A DNA stretch of 64,000 nt from Sphingomonadales bacterium. GTDB taxonomy: Bacteria > Pseudomonadota > Alphaproteobacteria > Sphingomonadales > Sphingomonadaceae. The translations under genes and the position numbers were made by a program. The notes beneath the pieces are model-generated. The model saw nothing but the letters and a program-made list of their open reading frames with translations. It was not told the DNA's origin and searched no databases. The DNA is taken from contig JANYGX010000019.1 in assembly GCA_025362295.1 (NCBI GenBank), forward strand, positions 1 through 64,000, read 5' to 3'. Of the stretch, positions 17,111-25,877 are shown piece after piece. Position 1 is the stretch's first letter, and every line of letters begins with the position of its first letter.

Positions 17111-18742
17111 ATGAAGACGTTTACGACTTCCCTGTTGTGCCTGGTGCTTTCAACAACCGCATACGCCGCCACCGAAAAGCCTGTTGTCGATGGCCGGATC
17201 ATCCGCGAGGTGATCAAGGAAATATCCAGCGATGCCTATGAGGGGCGCGGGCCAGCAACACCCGCTGAAGACAAAACCATTGCCTATATATCGCAGCAGT
17301 TTCAGGCGCACGGTCTGAAGCCGGGATTACCTGGCGGTCAGTGGTATCAGGATGTGCCAACCGTCACAATCACAGCCGATCCGGCCATGAAGCTGCATGT
17401 TGAGAGCAAGGGCAATGCCTTTGATCTCGCCTACTCGACGGACGTGGTGTTGTGGACCAAGCGCCAGGAAAAACACACGGAGATAAAAGCGGCTGATCTG
17501 GTTTATGTCGGTTATGGCATCAAAGCACCAGAATGGGGTTGGGATGATTACGCCGGGCAGGATGTAAAAGGCAAAATTGTTGTCATTGAAGTTAACGATC
17601 CGGGCTATGCAACAGGTGACCCTAAACTTTTCAGTGGTCGCACAATGACATATTATGGCCGCTGGACGTACAAATATGAGGAAGCTGCACGTCAGGGTGC
17701 AGCCGGTGCCATCATTGTTCATGAAACCGGAGCCGCGGCCTATCCATGGACCGTCGTGCAGAGCTCAAACACTGGCGCCAAACGCGATATCGACCGCGAC
17801 AACAAAGGCATGGACCGTGTGTCCGTCGAGGGTTGGATGACGGGAGAGTCAGCAGTTAAAATTTTCAGCGCAGCTGACCAGGATTATGCAGCCTTGAAAA
17901 AATCAGCCTCAACACGAGGTTTTAAATCTGTGCCTTTGAAGGTGCAGGGCAGTGTTGCGTTTGATAACATGATCACCACTTCAAAATCGCACAATGTGAT
18001 CGGTATTTTGCCGGGCACCAGTCATGCGGATGAATACTTTCTCTATACCGCTCATTGGGATCATCTTGGCCACTGCCCGCCCGTTAAAGGTGACGATATC
18101 TGCAACGGTGCTGTGGATAATGCTTCAGGCGTCGGCGGCGTGATTGCGTTGGCGGAAGCTTTTGCTCACGGAAAGAAGAAAACGCAGCGCTCGGTTGTGT
18201 TTATTGCCCTGACACTGGAAGAAAGCGGATTGCTTGGGTCAGAATGGTACGGCACTCACCCTGTGTTTCCGCTACCCAAAACTGTTGGTGGCATCAATAT
18301 GGATTCGTTGCAGATGATCGGACCTGCGCGCGATATGATTGTAACGGGTGCAGGCAAATCTGAACTGGAACCCATATTTGCAAAATATGTGATAGCGGCA
18401 GGTCGCACCATCAGCCCTGAAGATCATCCAGAGGCGGGGCACTTCTTCAGGTCTGATCATTTCTCGTTTGCCAAGGTCGGCGTGCCGATGCTTGATGCCA
18501 GTGGCGGATTGAACATCATCGGCGCAAGGCCGCGTTATGGTAGACAACAGCAGGAAGACTATACGGCCTTGCATTATCATCAACCCAGCGACGAATTTAA
18601 CGAAGATATGGATTTTATGTCGGCAGCCAAAGATCTTGATCTGTTTTATAAAGTAGGGTTGGAGTTGGCAAACACACGCACCTGGCCGAACTGGTACAAG
18701 AGCGCGGAATTCAGAATGGTGCGGGATGCGAGTCTGCGATGA
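17111..18742 (+). CDS. M28 family zinc aminopeptidase with PA domain
   Basis: A secreted peptidase of about 543 residues. ATG 17111 is better spaced from AAGGA than the ATG at 17105; a signal peptide ends near TTAYAA. A protease-associated insert (about residues 120-260, with KGKIVVIEVNDPG and GAAGAIIVHETG) precedes the catalytic part. Zinc ligands typical of M28 are seen in YTAHWDHLG (His315, Asp317), GAVDNASGVGG and LTLEESGLLGSEWY, with a late His in YHQPSDEF. It probably removes N-terminal residues from peptides in the periplasm. It stands alone between flaF and a hairpin repeat. Confidence 0.93.
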   Translation: MKTFTTSLLCLVLSTTAYAATEKPVVDGRIIREVIKEISSDAYEGRGPATPAEDKTIAYISQQFQAHGLKPGLPGGQWYQDVPTVTITADPAMKLHVESKGNAFDLAYSTDVVLWTKRQEKHTEIKAADLVYVGYGIKAPEWGWDDYAGQDVKGKIVVIEVNDPGYATGDPKLFSGRTMTYYGRWTYKYEEAARQGAAGAIIVHETGAAAYPWTVVQSSNTGAKRDIDRDNKGMDRVSVEGWMTGESAVKIFSAADQDYAALKKSASTRGFKSVPLKVQGSVAFDNMITTSKSHNVIGILPGTSHADEYFLYTAHWDHLGHCPPVKGDDICNGAVDNASGVGGVIALAEAFAHGKKKTQRSVVFIALTLEESGLLGSEWYGTHPVFPLPKTVGGINMDSLQMIGPARDMIVTGAGKSELEPIFAKYVIAAGRTISPEDHPEAGHFFRSDHFSFAKVGVPMLDASGGLNIIGARPRYGRQQQEDYTALHYHQPSDEFNEDMDFMSAAKDLDLFYKVGLELANTRTWPNWYKSAEFRMVRDASLR

Positions 18743-18759
18743 TACAGAAAATGCCTTTC

Positions 18760-18811
18760 CTCTCTCCCCGTGCGGGAGAGAGGGTGCCGCTTAGCGAAGC
18801 TGAGAGAGGGG
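18760..18811. repeat. hairpin repeat downstream of the M28 gene
   Basis: CTCTCTCCC and GGGAGAGAG form a perfect nine-base stem (18760-18782), followed by GGTGCCGCTTAGCGAAGCTGAGAGAGGGG-like sequence (longest parts: GTGCCGCTTAGCGAAGC and TGAGAGAGGGG). This combination is a well-known dispersed intergenic repeat style in alphaproteobacteria and resembles the purine-rich units at 7124-7273. There is no T-tract, so it is not a clear terminator. A further CCTTCCCCACAAGGGGGG palindrome at about 18882-18900 sits before aguA. Confidence 0.6.
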
Positions 18812-18905
18812 TATGTTTCACCCACAGGTTCCCTCTCCTGCTTCAACTCAATGTTGTGAAGTGCACCGCTAAGTTTATGTATCCTTCCCCACAAGGGGGG
18901 CGGAA

Positions 18906-19892
18906 ATGAGCGTCCTGCAACCCGCAGAATGGGAACCGCACGCGGCGGTCTGGTCAGCATGGCCATCGCACAAAAATCTGTGGCAGGAAAACCTTGAACC
19001 TGCACGCGCGCAAGTTGCTGCCCTTTTTCACGCCATTGATAATCATGGTCATGGTGAGGTTTTAAACATTGTTGTGGACGGCGCCGACGCTTTGGCAACA
19101 GCAACCCTTGCACTTGCTAGCACACAGGTCACATTTCATCAGCAACAATTTGGTGACATCTGGTTGCGAGATACAGCACCAATATTTGTGAAGCGAGGCA
19201 ACACAATAGAAGCGGCTTCGTTTGGCTTTAATGGCTGGGGTGGCAAATATGATTTACCGGGAGATAGCGCGCTTTCAGGCATTATTGCTGCAGCCTCTGG
19301 CTTGAGTGTTAACAAACATGCTTTTATTCTAGAAGGCGGCTCAATCGATGTTGATGGTGCGGGGCTAGCTCTCACCACAGAAGACTGTTTGCTGAATGCC
19401 AACCGCAATCCCTCGATGAGCAAAATGCACATTGAAACAGCGCTGAATGACAGCCTTGGCATCACCAGGCTCATCTGGCTGGCGGATGGATTGGTGAATG
19501 ATCATACAGATGGCCATATCGATAATCTGGCACGCTTTGTTGCGCCCGGACATGCAGTGGTACCGGAAGCCAGAGATAGCGATGATCCCAACCGCGATGT
19601 GTATCTTGACGCCCGAAAGCGGCTGGACGCCGCAGGCCTTACCGTCAGCACTATCCCCTCCGTTGGTCGTTATGAAAACGAAGACGGTGATGTGGTGCCA
19701 GCAAGCTATGCCAATTTTTACATCTCCAACACACGGGTGATCGTGCCGCTTTATAACAGCAAGCATGATGATGCGGCTGTCGCAGCGCTTGCAAAACTAT
19801 TTCCTGGTCGCGAAACCATTGCTCTACCCGCCACAGCCATTCTCACGGGTGGTGGATCGTTCCACTGCATCACCCAGCAGGTGCCACTGTGA
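18906..19892 (+). CDS. aguA: agmatine deiminase
   Basis: A 328-residue enzyme of the peptidyl-arginine-deiminase fold that converts agmatine to N-carbamoylputrescine and ammonia. The family N-terminus MSVLQPAEWEPHAAVWSAWP, the substrate-binding WLRDTAPIF, the EGGSIDVDG and DGHIDNLARF segments, and the catalytic Cys321 in GGGSFHCITQQVP are all present. The ATG has GGGCGGA upstream. The stop overlaps the start of aguB by four bases, and the pair forms the classical arginine-derived putrescine pathway. No arginine decarboxylase is in the window, so agmatine must come from elsewhere or from uptake. Confidence 0.95.
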   Translation: MSVLQPAEWEPHAAVWSAWPSHKNLWQENLEPARAQVAALFHAIDNHGHGEVLNIVVDGADALATATLALASTQVTFHQQQFGDIWLRDTAPIFVKRGNTIEAASFGFNGWGGKYDLPGDSALSGIIAAASGLSVNKHAFILEGGSIDVDGAGLALTTEDCLLNANRNPSMSKMHIETALNDSLGITRLIWLADGLVNDHTDGHIDNLARFVAPGHAVVPEARDSDDPNRDVYLDARKRLDAAGLTVSTIPSVGRYENEDGDVVPASYANFYISNTRVIVPLYNSKHDDAAVAALAKLFPGRETIALPATAILTGGGSFHCITQQVPL

Positions 19893-20734
19893 ATATCACA
19901 ATCGCAGCCATGCAGCTTGGCTTTACCGATGACATGAAAGCCAACAACGATGCCGTTGCGGCATTGACAGAGAAAGCCGTTGCACAAGGTGCGCAGATTG
20001 TGCTGCCACCTGAACTGTTTCAAGGCCATTATTTTTGCAAGACACAGCGTGAGGAATTTTTCTTGCGCGCTTATCCGGTTGCCACACACCCTTCAGTACA
20101 CGCCATGCAAAAACTGGCGAGGCAACTGAATATTGTCATCCCCACATCCATTTATGAGCGTGACGGGCCTCATTATTACAATACATTGGTGATGATAGAT
20201 GCAAACGGTGAGATTATGGGCATCTACCGCAAGAGTCATATTCCTGATGGGCCGGGCTATCAGGAGAAGTTTTACTTTCGACCGGGGAACACCGGCTTTA
20301 AAGTCTGGGATACACCGCTCGGTCGTATCGGCGTTGGCGTCTGTTGGGACCAATGGTATCCGGAATGCGCCCGCGCCATGATGCTGATGGGTGCTGATAT
20401 TCTGATGTACCCAACAGCCATTGGCGCTGAACCGCATGATCCCGGTCTCGACACTCGGCGGCTATGGCAACGCGCCATGGTCGGCCACGCGGTATCGAAT
20501 GTTGTGCCGGTGGTTGCCAGCAACCGGATTGGTGTTGAGGACGGACAGAAATTTTATGGCTGCTCTTTTATTGTTGATCATCGCGGCGATATGGCGGCTG
20601 AATTTGGTGATAGTGAAACAGGCGTTCTGGTGCACACATTTGACATTGAGGCCATCCGGCAGAACCGTTTTGCGTTTGGTTTTTTCAGGGACAGGCGACC
20701 TGACTTGTATGAGAGACTGGCAGAGGATGTTTGA
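19889..20734 (+). CDS. aguB: N-carbamoylputrescine amidase
   Basis: A 281-residue nitrilase-superfamily enzyme that hydrolyses N-carbamoylputrescine to putrescine, ammonia and carbon dioxide. The Glu-Lys-Cys triad is visible: Glu42 in LPPELFQGHYFC, Lys115 in YRKSHIPDGPGYQEKFYF and Cys152 in GVCWDQWYPE. These motifs, especially GPGYQEKFYF, separate AguB from other nitrilases. It starts with GTG in a four-base overlap (GTGA) with aguA, so the two are translationally coupled. Product putrescine can feed the DHS-like enzyme encoded at 52634. Confidence 0.96.
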   Translation: MNITIAAMQLGFTDDMKANNDAVAALTEKAVAQGAQIVLPPELFQGHYFCKTQREEFFLRAYPVATHPSVHAMQKLARQLNIVIPTSIYERDGPHYYNTLVMIDANGEIMGIYRKSHIPDGPGYQEKFYFRPGNTGFKVWDTPLGRIGVGVCWDQWYPECARAMMLMGADILMYPTAIGAEPHDPGLDTRRLWQRAMVGHAVSNVVPVVASNRIGVEDGQKFYGCSFIVDHRGDMAAEFGDSETGVLVHTFDIEAIRQNRFAFGFFRDRRPDLYERLAEDV

Positions 20735-20735
20735 A

Positions 20736-22082
20736 ATGAAGAATAAATACTTGATTACGCTTACAGCGCTATTAGCGATAATGGTGAGTGCATCGGTGCA
20801 CGCTGATAGTCTCGATGCCATTCTCACCGGCAACGGCAATCTGGCGGAATCCCTCTCAGGTTTTGCTGTAGGGTATGCTGTGCCATTCGACAGACATTAT
20901 ACCGTTATTGCGCAAGCCAAAGGTTGTGCGCGTTTTGCTGCTGATGGCACAACATGCGCAGAGCCACTCACGCCAGATAGCCTGCTCCGCATTGCATCCC
21001 TCTCAAAACTTGTCACCTCAATTGGTGTCATGAAGCTTGTGGAGCAGAAGAAGATTGATCTTGATGCAGATGTTTCGAATTATCTTGGCTTCTCGCTCCG
21101 CAACCCGGCATTCCCCAACACACCCATTACCGCACGGCTGCTGATGACGCACAACAGCAGTGTTCGCGACGACGGGGAAAACTATTGGGCGGCCTATCCA
21201 CACACATTGCAAGAGCTATTCAAGCCAGGCACAGCGCTATGGAACAAGGGCGCACACTTTGACAGCAACAGCGCACCCGGCAAACAGTTTGTCTATACCA
21301 ATTTAAATTACGGCATATTGGCAACAATCGTGGAGCGCGTGAGCGGTGAACGTTTTGACCATTACATGAGCAAAGCTGTTTTTCAGCCTTTGGGCATAAC
21401 GGCCGGCTACAACTGGAGCGGTGCTGAAAACACAGCACCTGAAAAAATTTCAGCCCTCTACAGGCGGTCTCCCAAAGGCGATGCTTGGGAAGCACAGATT
21501 GATGATTTTAAAGGTGGCACACCAATAGTGCGGGTGCGGACCGAGGTGAACGGCGCAAGTGCGCAAGCCCCGCTTCCCAGTGATATAAAAATTGGCGACA
21601 ACGGCACATTATTCTCGCCGCAGGGTGGCTTGCGCATTTCTGTGCGCGATCTTACCCGACTTGGGGCCATGCTGGCAGGATGCGGTAAAGTGAACGGCGC
21701 GCAGATACTCGAATGCAACACTGTCCACGATATGATGGCGCCGCAATGGCGCTTGTCGGCCGACGGCCTTAACGGCGACAGTGAAGATGGTTTCTATACG
21801 GCGTGGGGCCTTGGTATGCATCTGATAAGCTGGCGTCAGCACAAGGTGCTCTACCCTGGTCATTTTGCCGATGCTTACGGCCTGCGCGGCGCAATGCTGA
21901 TCGATCCTGACACCCGCACTGTCGGGGTGTATCTCATCAACGGTTTTGCGACTGACCCTGAAAAACTTAAAAGTGATGTGCCCGGTGTCGCGAAGCCCGA
22001 AGCCGCGCTGATTGATATGCTTACCCGCCAAATGGCCGCAGCGCCAAAACCCCGGCAACTGCATTCTCAAACATCTGAGTAG
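20736..22082 (+). CDS. secreted serine hydrolase, class C beta-lactamase fold
   Basis: A 448-residue protein. The ATG at 20736 lies one base after the aguB stop and begins a clear signal peptide (MKNKYLITLTALLAIMVSAS). The SxxK nucleophile motif is Ser88-x-x-Lys91 in IASLSKLVT; the YxN motif is in FVYTNLNYGIL; and a C-terminal GHFADAYGLRG segment takes the place of the KTG box. This is the S12 peptidase/esterase type, not a demonstrated beta-lactamase. It may hydrolyse D-amino-acid peptides or esters in the periplasm. The 3' end overlaps the convergent uracil-DNA glycosylase gene by 62 bases. Confidence 0.88.
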   Translation: MKNKYLITLTALLAIMVSASVHADSLDAILTGNGNLAESLSGFAVGYAVPFDRHYTVIAQAKGCARFAADGTTCAEPLTPDSLLRIASLSKLVTSIGVMKLVEQKKIDLDADVSNYLGFSLRNPAFPNTPITARLLMTHNSSVRDDGENYWAAYPHTLQELFKPGTALWNKGAHFDSNSAPGKQFVYTNLNYGILATIVERVSGERFDHYMSKAVFQPLGITAGYNWSGAENTAPEKISALYRRSPKGDAWEAQIDDFKGGTPIVRVRTEVNGASAQAPLPSDIKIGDNGTLFSPQGGLRISVRDLTRLGAMLAGCGKVNGAQILECNTVHDMMAPQWRLSADGLNGDSEDGFYTAWGLGMHLISWRQHKVLYPGHFADAYGLRGAMLIDPDTRTVGVYLINGFATDPEKLKSDVPGVAKPEAALIDMLTRQMAAAPKPRQLHSQTSE

Positions 22083-22668
22083 TCAAGCGCTTGGTGCTCG
22101 TGTTGTAGCGAGAGCAATGGTAACTATCGGCAACAATCAACCCCGTGTGAAGTGTATGAATGGCACCGTGGGCAAAGCGATATTTGGGGAGCTTGCCACC
22201 AGCCGCCTTGATTGCTGACTGGTGTGCCACAGTGCCAAGCGCCAGCATCACTTTAAGTTTGGGGAGTGCCGCCACCTGTGCCTCCAAAAACGGGCGACAG
22301 GTGTGAATTTCGGCTGGTGTTGGTTTATTTTCCGGCGGCACACAGCGGACAGCATTGCTGATGAAGGTGCCATTGAGTGTGAAGCCATCATCGGCACGCT
22401 TGTCGTAGGTGCCAGTAGCGAGACCAAATTTGTGCAATGTGTCATACAGGAGATTGCCGGCATAATCGCCGGTAAATGGTCGGCCAGTGCGGTTTGCGCC
22501 AGTTACACCCGGTGCCAAGCCAACAATCAACAACCAGGCGTTAGGATCCCCCCATCCGGGCACAGGACCATTGAACCAGGTGGGCTGAGCCAGCTGATTG
22601 GCTTGACGATAGGCAAGCAGGCGCGGACACAAGGGGCAATCGTGCGGTGGATTGATTGGTATTGTCAT
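22021..22668 (-). CDS. type 5 uracil-DNA glycosylase (UDGb)
   Basis: A 215-residue base-excision repair glycosylase. The active-site motif GLAPGVTGANRTGRPFTGD is that of family 5 enzymes, which lack the usual catalytic Asp/Asn and act on uracil, hypoxanthine and related deaminated bases. The second motif is SYHCSRYNTSTKRLT. Four cysteines, Cys11, Cys14, Cys109 and Cys124, are placed as in iron-sulfur-cluster UDGs (CPLC and NAVRC..HTC). Length is typical (about 210-230). The gene converges on the serine hydrolase with a 62-base overlap. Confidence 0.92.
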   Translation of the reverse strand: MTIPINPPHDCPLCPRLLAYRQANQLAQPTWFNGPVPGWGDPNAWLLIVGLAPGVTGANRTGRPFTGDYAGNLLYDTLHKFGLATGTYDKRADDGFTLNGTFISNAVRCVPPENKPTPAEIHTCRPFLEAQVAALPKLKVMLALGTVAHQSAIKAAGGKLPKYRFAHGAIHTLHTGLIVADSYHCSRYNTSTKRLTTQMFENAVAGVLALRPFGG

Positions 22669-22739
22669 GAACTATGCCATAAAGCATGAAGTAAATGCCG
22701 ACAACTGACGAAAAATTGGAAACTATCTTTGTGAACTGC

Positions 22740-22793
22740 ACTGTGATATAAGCTTGATATCGCTTGGCATCACAGTGGCCCCGGTTGGGGTCT
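22740..22793. promoter_or_regulatory. paired inverted repeats between PemK-like gene and UDG
   Basis: CACTGTGAT (22740-22748) and ATCACAGTG (22770-22778) are perfect nine-base inverted arms 21 bases apart. A second compact hairpin, GGCCCC-GGTT-GGGGTC (22778-22793), abuts the right arm. The pair lies downstream of the PemK-like gene and upstream of the glycosylase gene on the minus strand, so it could be an operator, a transcript end or a small structured RNA. No T-tract is seen. Confidence 0.45.
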
Positions 22794-22840
22794 TAGACGT
22801 GGATGAAAATATCAGAGCCACTAAACAACTTTTACATAGG

Positions 22841-23269
22841 TTATGTTAGATGTTTTGTCAAGAGATTCAGTCCAATGCCATTTAAGACACATTGTCGGAT
22901 GATAGTTACAAGATCGTTATTCAGTGCCTGATAATGATATTTTCGTTTGCCATCTGGCCCTTTACCGGCTCTAATGAAGTCTAGCCGATGAAAACCAACG
23001 GCATTGACCATATCGCCCTTGATCCAAATGCCATCACTATCCCAAGGTTCAGGAAGCCTTGGTCGCAAGTTAATCTGTCGGTGAAACGGCAAAACCGGAT
23101 CAGGCGCAGTGGTGCTGAGCGCCACAACTGTACAGAGCTGGTAACGCCGCGCAATTTTAGGGCTAATCACCACGACTGGGCGCGTCTTGACCATTTCAGG
23201 CTTCTTGAAGCCCATATCAAAATTACACATCAAAATCGTGCCGATTGATGGATGTTCCTGAATTGCCAA
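22841..23269 (-). CDS. PemK/MazF-family toxin-like endoribonuclease, solitary
   Basis: A 142-residue protein with the PemK/MazF beta-barrel pattern: GTILMCNFDMGFKKPEMVKTRPVVVISPK contains the conserved KTRPVVVIS strand, followed by LCTVVALSTTAP and KGDMVNAVGFHRLDFI. MazF-like proteins cut mRNA. It starts with TTG at 23269 after AGGT. No antitoxin gene is found on either side: the upstream 380 bp hold only a decayed gene of another family. It could be a chromosomal orphan or have a distant antitoxin. The segment 22794-22840 after its stop contains nothing recognisable. Confidence 0.8.
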   Translation of the reverse strand: MAIQEHPSIGTILMCNFDMGFKKPEMVKTRPVVVISPKIARRYQLCTVVALSTTAPDPVLPFHRQINLRPRLPEPWDSDGIWIKGDMVNAVGFHRLDFIRAGKGPDGKRKYHYQALNNDLVTIIRQCVLNGIGLNLLTKHLT

Positions 23270-23337
23270 ATTAAATACCTATAATAACAATCCTTTAGAT
23301 TGTTACTTTATAACTTTAATTTGGTCAAAGCGTTATT

Positions 23338-23574
23338 TCAACAGGTCCGGATAAGCTGTTTCGACCCTGTGATTGAGAGCGCAATATCAAGCGGAATAAA
23401 AGACCAGTTCCAGGCCATAACACGATGGTAAGTATAATCTCTATACATCCAGTTCGATGGTATTTCGATCATTTTGATGAGGGCAAGCAGTGCTAAAATC
23501 CAATATTATAAAAATAACACATCAGTGATTGATAGAAAAAATTTGAGGCTATTATTCACTGAATACAGTTCCAT
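23338..23574 (-). pseudogene. degenerate DUF5360/YvaD-like membrane protein
   Basis: Reading the minus strand from ATG 23574, the frame gives MELYSVNNSLKFFLSITDVL, then a TAA stop, then resumes in the same frame as YWILALLALIKM, NWMYRDYTYHRVMAWNWSF and IPLDIALSITGS before a final TGA at 23338. The DYxxxxVMAWNWSFIPLDIxxSITG pattern closely resembles DUF5360 (YvaD family) small membrane proteins. The internal TAA aligns where the family usually has Leu, so a single TTA-to-TAA change would explain it. The C-terminal half is missing. The rest of the gap 23270-23650 is AT-rich and featureless. Confidence 0.55.
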
Positions 23575-23650
23575 AGTGGGTGGCCATAAGCTACATATCA
23601 GGTCAATTCATTATTCTTTGATGTATTATATATTCTAAAGCTGCAAACTC

Positions 23651-24166
23651 ATGCTCACAACAGTTCTGATAGCTTTAGGCTCTAATCGTCGGCACCCTGT
23701 GCATGGCGCACCGCGCCAGGTGATCTATGCTGCCGTGCTGGCACTGCAAGCCGCTGGTATGGAAATTGATAATGTGTCAAATTTGTATAGCACTGCCCCT
23801 TGGGGGCCACCACAGCCACGATTTATCAATGCCGCACTCAAAGCCAAAACAACACTGCCTGTGACCGATCTCATGGCCCTGTTGCACAGCGTGGAAGCGG
23901 ATTTTGGCCGCCAGCGTTCCCGTCGTTGGGGGCCTCGTGTGATTGATCTGGATCTTATAGCGTATGCAACAGACATGCACCCTGCCCGCCTCCAATGGCA
24001 GAGTGGCCGAGGGCTTTGTGTGCCGCACAAGCTGGCGCACCTGCGGCCCTTTGTGCTTATACCACTGATGGATGTGGCACCCGATTGGCGACACCCTGTT
24101 ACCAGCCTCACTGTGCGGCAAATGGCTTTTCGGCTGCAATCTCGCTTTGGTTTGCGATGCCCCTGA
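23651..24166 (+). CDS. folK: 6-hydroxymethyl-7,8-dihydropterin pyrophosphokinase
   Basis: A 171-residue enzyme of folate synthesis that transfers pyrophosphate from ATP to 6-hydroxymethyldihydropterin. The N-terminal ALGSNRRHP, the central YSTAPWGPPQPRFINAA and the signature RRWGPRVIDLDLIAY (with the catalytic acidic pair in DLDL) match HPPK. Length is normal. It is a single gene here rather than part of a fol operon. Its 3' end overlaps the convergent SulP gene by 59 bases; both genes have complete C-termini, so the overlap looks real. Confidence 0.95.
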   Translation: MLTTVLIALGSNRRHPVHGAPRQVIYAAVLALQAAGMEIDNVSNLYSTAPWGPPQPRFINAALKAKTTLPVTDLMALLHSVEADFGRQRSRRWGPRVIDLDLIAYATDMHPARLQWQSGRGLCVPHKLAHLRPFVLIPLMDVAPDWRHPVTSLTVRQMAFRLQSRFGLRCP

Positions 24167-25775
24167 TTGTTTCATCGACACTCAGCGATGTCAGATGGGA
24201 CGATGGCAACGCGGGCAGATTGGCGCGCACAAGCACCTCGCGGGCCTGAACCTTGAGGCGCGCCAGCCAGAGTTTGATACCATTTTTATAAAGTTCATTG
24301 GCAAAATCTCGCAGAGCTTCGATGCTGGCACTGTCAAGGTCCGGCGATTCTTCAAGGCTGAGCACAACGTTTTTTATGGCGGGGCCGGCTGCAACAAGTT
24401 CACGTCGTGCAGCGGACAATTGCTTGTCAATATTGGCAAAGAACAAGAGCGCCTCCGGGCGCAAAATCAGCACGTCAGGAATAGCGTGGGCTGACGCATT
24501 GTCATGCATAGGCACGAAATCATGGCCACCATTTAGCCGACCAAGCACAGTGAGCTTGGCATCTGCCAGTCGTTTAATCATCATCATCAGGCTGATGCCG
24601 ATACCCAGCAGCAAACCATCCATCACCCCCAGCGCCAGCACTGCGGCTATGGCCACAACAATCACCAACCTGTCCCGCTGCCAGATAAAATAGGGTCGCA
24701 GACTTGCCGGGTTCAGCGTGTGGCTGACAGCGTGAATAACAATGGCTGCCAGCACCGGTTCCGGCGTGAGTGCCAGATAGCCCAGCAAGGTCAACACAAT
24801 TAGCAATACAACAGCAGCTGCCACAAAACTTGATAGCTTGGATTGTGCACCCGCTGCATCGTTGGCCGATGCGCCGGAATAACCCGCACCAACCGGTAGC
24901 CCCTGAAAAACGCCAGACAGCATGTTTGCAATACCCAGCGCCAGCAAATCCCGATTGGCAGACATGCCATCACCATGTTTAAGGGCAAACGTGCGGATAG
25001 AACTGTAGGATTCGGCATATAAAACCAGCACCATGGCAAAAGCCAACTCACCAAGCCGTGTCCACTCTTTTAGCGCAAGCTCTGGAAATCTTGGCGCTTC
25101 GAGGTTCAGATGTACCGCACCAACCATGGCAACACCGTGCGCTGCAAGGTGCAACGCCTGACCAGACACAATACCGATAACAATAACGAGCAAACCGCCG
25201 GGCATTCGTTTGAATTGCGCCAGCAAAAACAGCAGTAGCAGCGCGGCACCACCAGTCGCCAACCCATATATATTCCATTGCGACGTCTGGCTGAACAGCT
25301 GCCAGGCAAATGGCACAACGCTGCTGCTACCCTTGATAACCGGGTGAACGTCCACCATTTTGGCAAGTTGTTTGATAATGATCACCAGAGCCAGGCCAAA
25401 GGCAAAACCCCGCAGCACAGGCTTTGCAATAAAATCTGAAATGCTGCCAAATTTTGCCAGGCCAGCGACAACAAAAAAGGCCCCTGTTAGAATAATAAGC
25501 CCCATGGATAGCGCCAGCCGATGCGCGGGCGTATCTGGCGACAATGACAACACCACAGCAGCCAGCAACGCGGCTGATGATGAGGTCGCAGCAACGATGG
25601 CAATGCGGCTTTTGCCGATCACGCCGTAGCCCAATATGCCCGCGAACAAGGCGATAACGCCCGCCTGCGGCGGCATGTTGGCAAGGCTGGAATATGCCAC
25701 TGCCTCCGGCAATAAAAGCCCGGCAATAGAAAGCCCAGCAACAAGATCAAGCGCGTTGAAAGTGTATCGTGTCAT
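24108..25775 (-). CDS. SulP-family anion transporter with STAS domain
   Basis: A 555-residue inner-membrane transporter. About 12-14 hydrophobic segments span residues 10-410, beginning with the SulP signature AGLSIAGLLLPEAVAYSSLA. A C-terminal STAS domain (about residues 430-545) contains VVLSLEESPDLDSASIEAL, the core helix-loop of anti-sigma-antagonist-like domains. SulP proteins carry sulfate, bicarbonate, dicarboxylates or other anions; the substrate is not evident from sequence or neighbours. Length fits the family. The 3' end overlaps folK by 59 bases. Confidence 0.92.
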   Translation of the reverse strand: MTRYTFNALDLVAGLSIAGLLLPEAVAYSSLANMPPQAGVIALFAGILGYGVIGKSRIAIVAATSSSAALLAAVVLSLSPDTPAHRLALSMGLIILTGAFFVVAGLAKFGSISDFIAKPVLRGFAFGLALVIIIKQLAKMVDVHPVIKGSSSVVPFAWQLFSQTSQWNIYGLATGGAALLLLFLLAQFKRMPGGLLVIVIGIVSGQALHLAAHGVAMVGAVHLNLEAPRFPELALKEWTRLGELAFAMVLVLYAESYSSIRTFALKHGDGMSANRDLLALGIANMLSGVFQGLPVGAGYSGASANDAAGAQSKLSSFVAAAVVLLIVLTLLGYLALTPEPVLAAIVIHAVSHTLNPASLRPYFIWQRDRLVIVVAIAAVLALGVMDGLLLGIGISLMMMIKRLADAKLTVLGRLNGGHDFVPMHDNASAHAIPDVLILRPEALLFFANIDKQLSAARRELVAAGPAIKNVVLSLEESPDLDSASIEALRDFANELYKNGIKLWLARLKVQAREVLVRANLPALPSSHLTSLSVDETIRGIANQSEIAAEKPFAAQ

Positions 25776-25877
25776 TAAACTGTCTTAGATGACAACCGGG
25801 TTGTGGGCCAGCGGATATCCATTGAAAGTGTGCAATTTAACTTGAAATATCCGGTCAAGTGCGAAGCTAAATTTACA

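Noticed and set aside
22021-22082. 62-base convergent overlap of serine hydrolase and uracil-DNA glycosylase genes as a frameshift artefact
   Set aside because: Both proteins end with plausible, complete C-termini, so the overlap looks genuine; the same applies to folK and SulP at 24108-24166.
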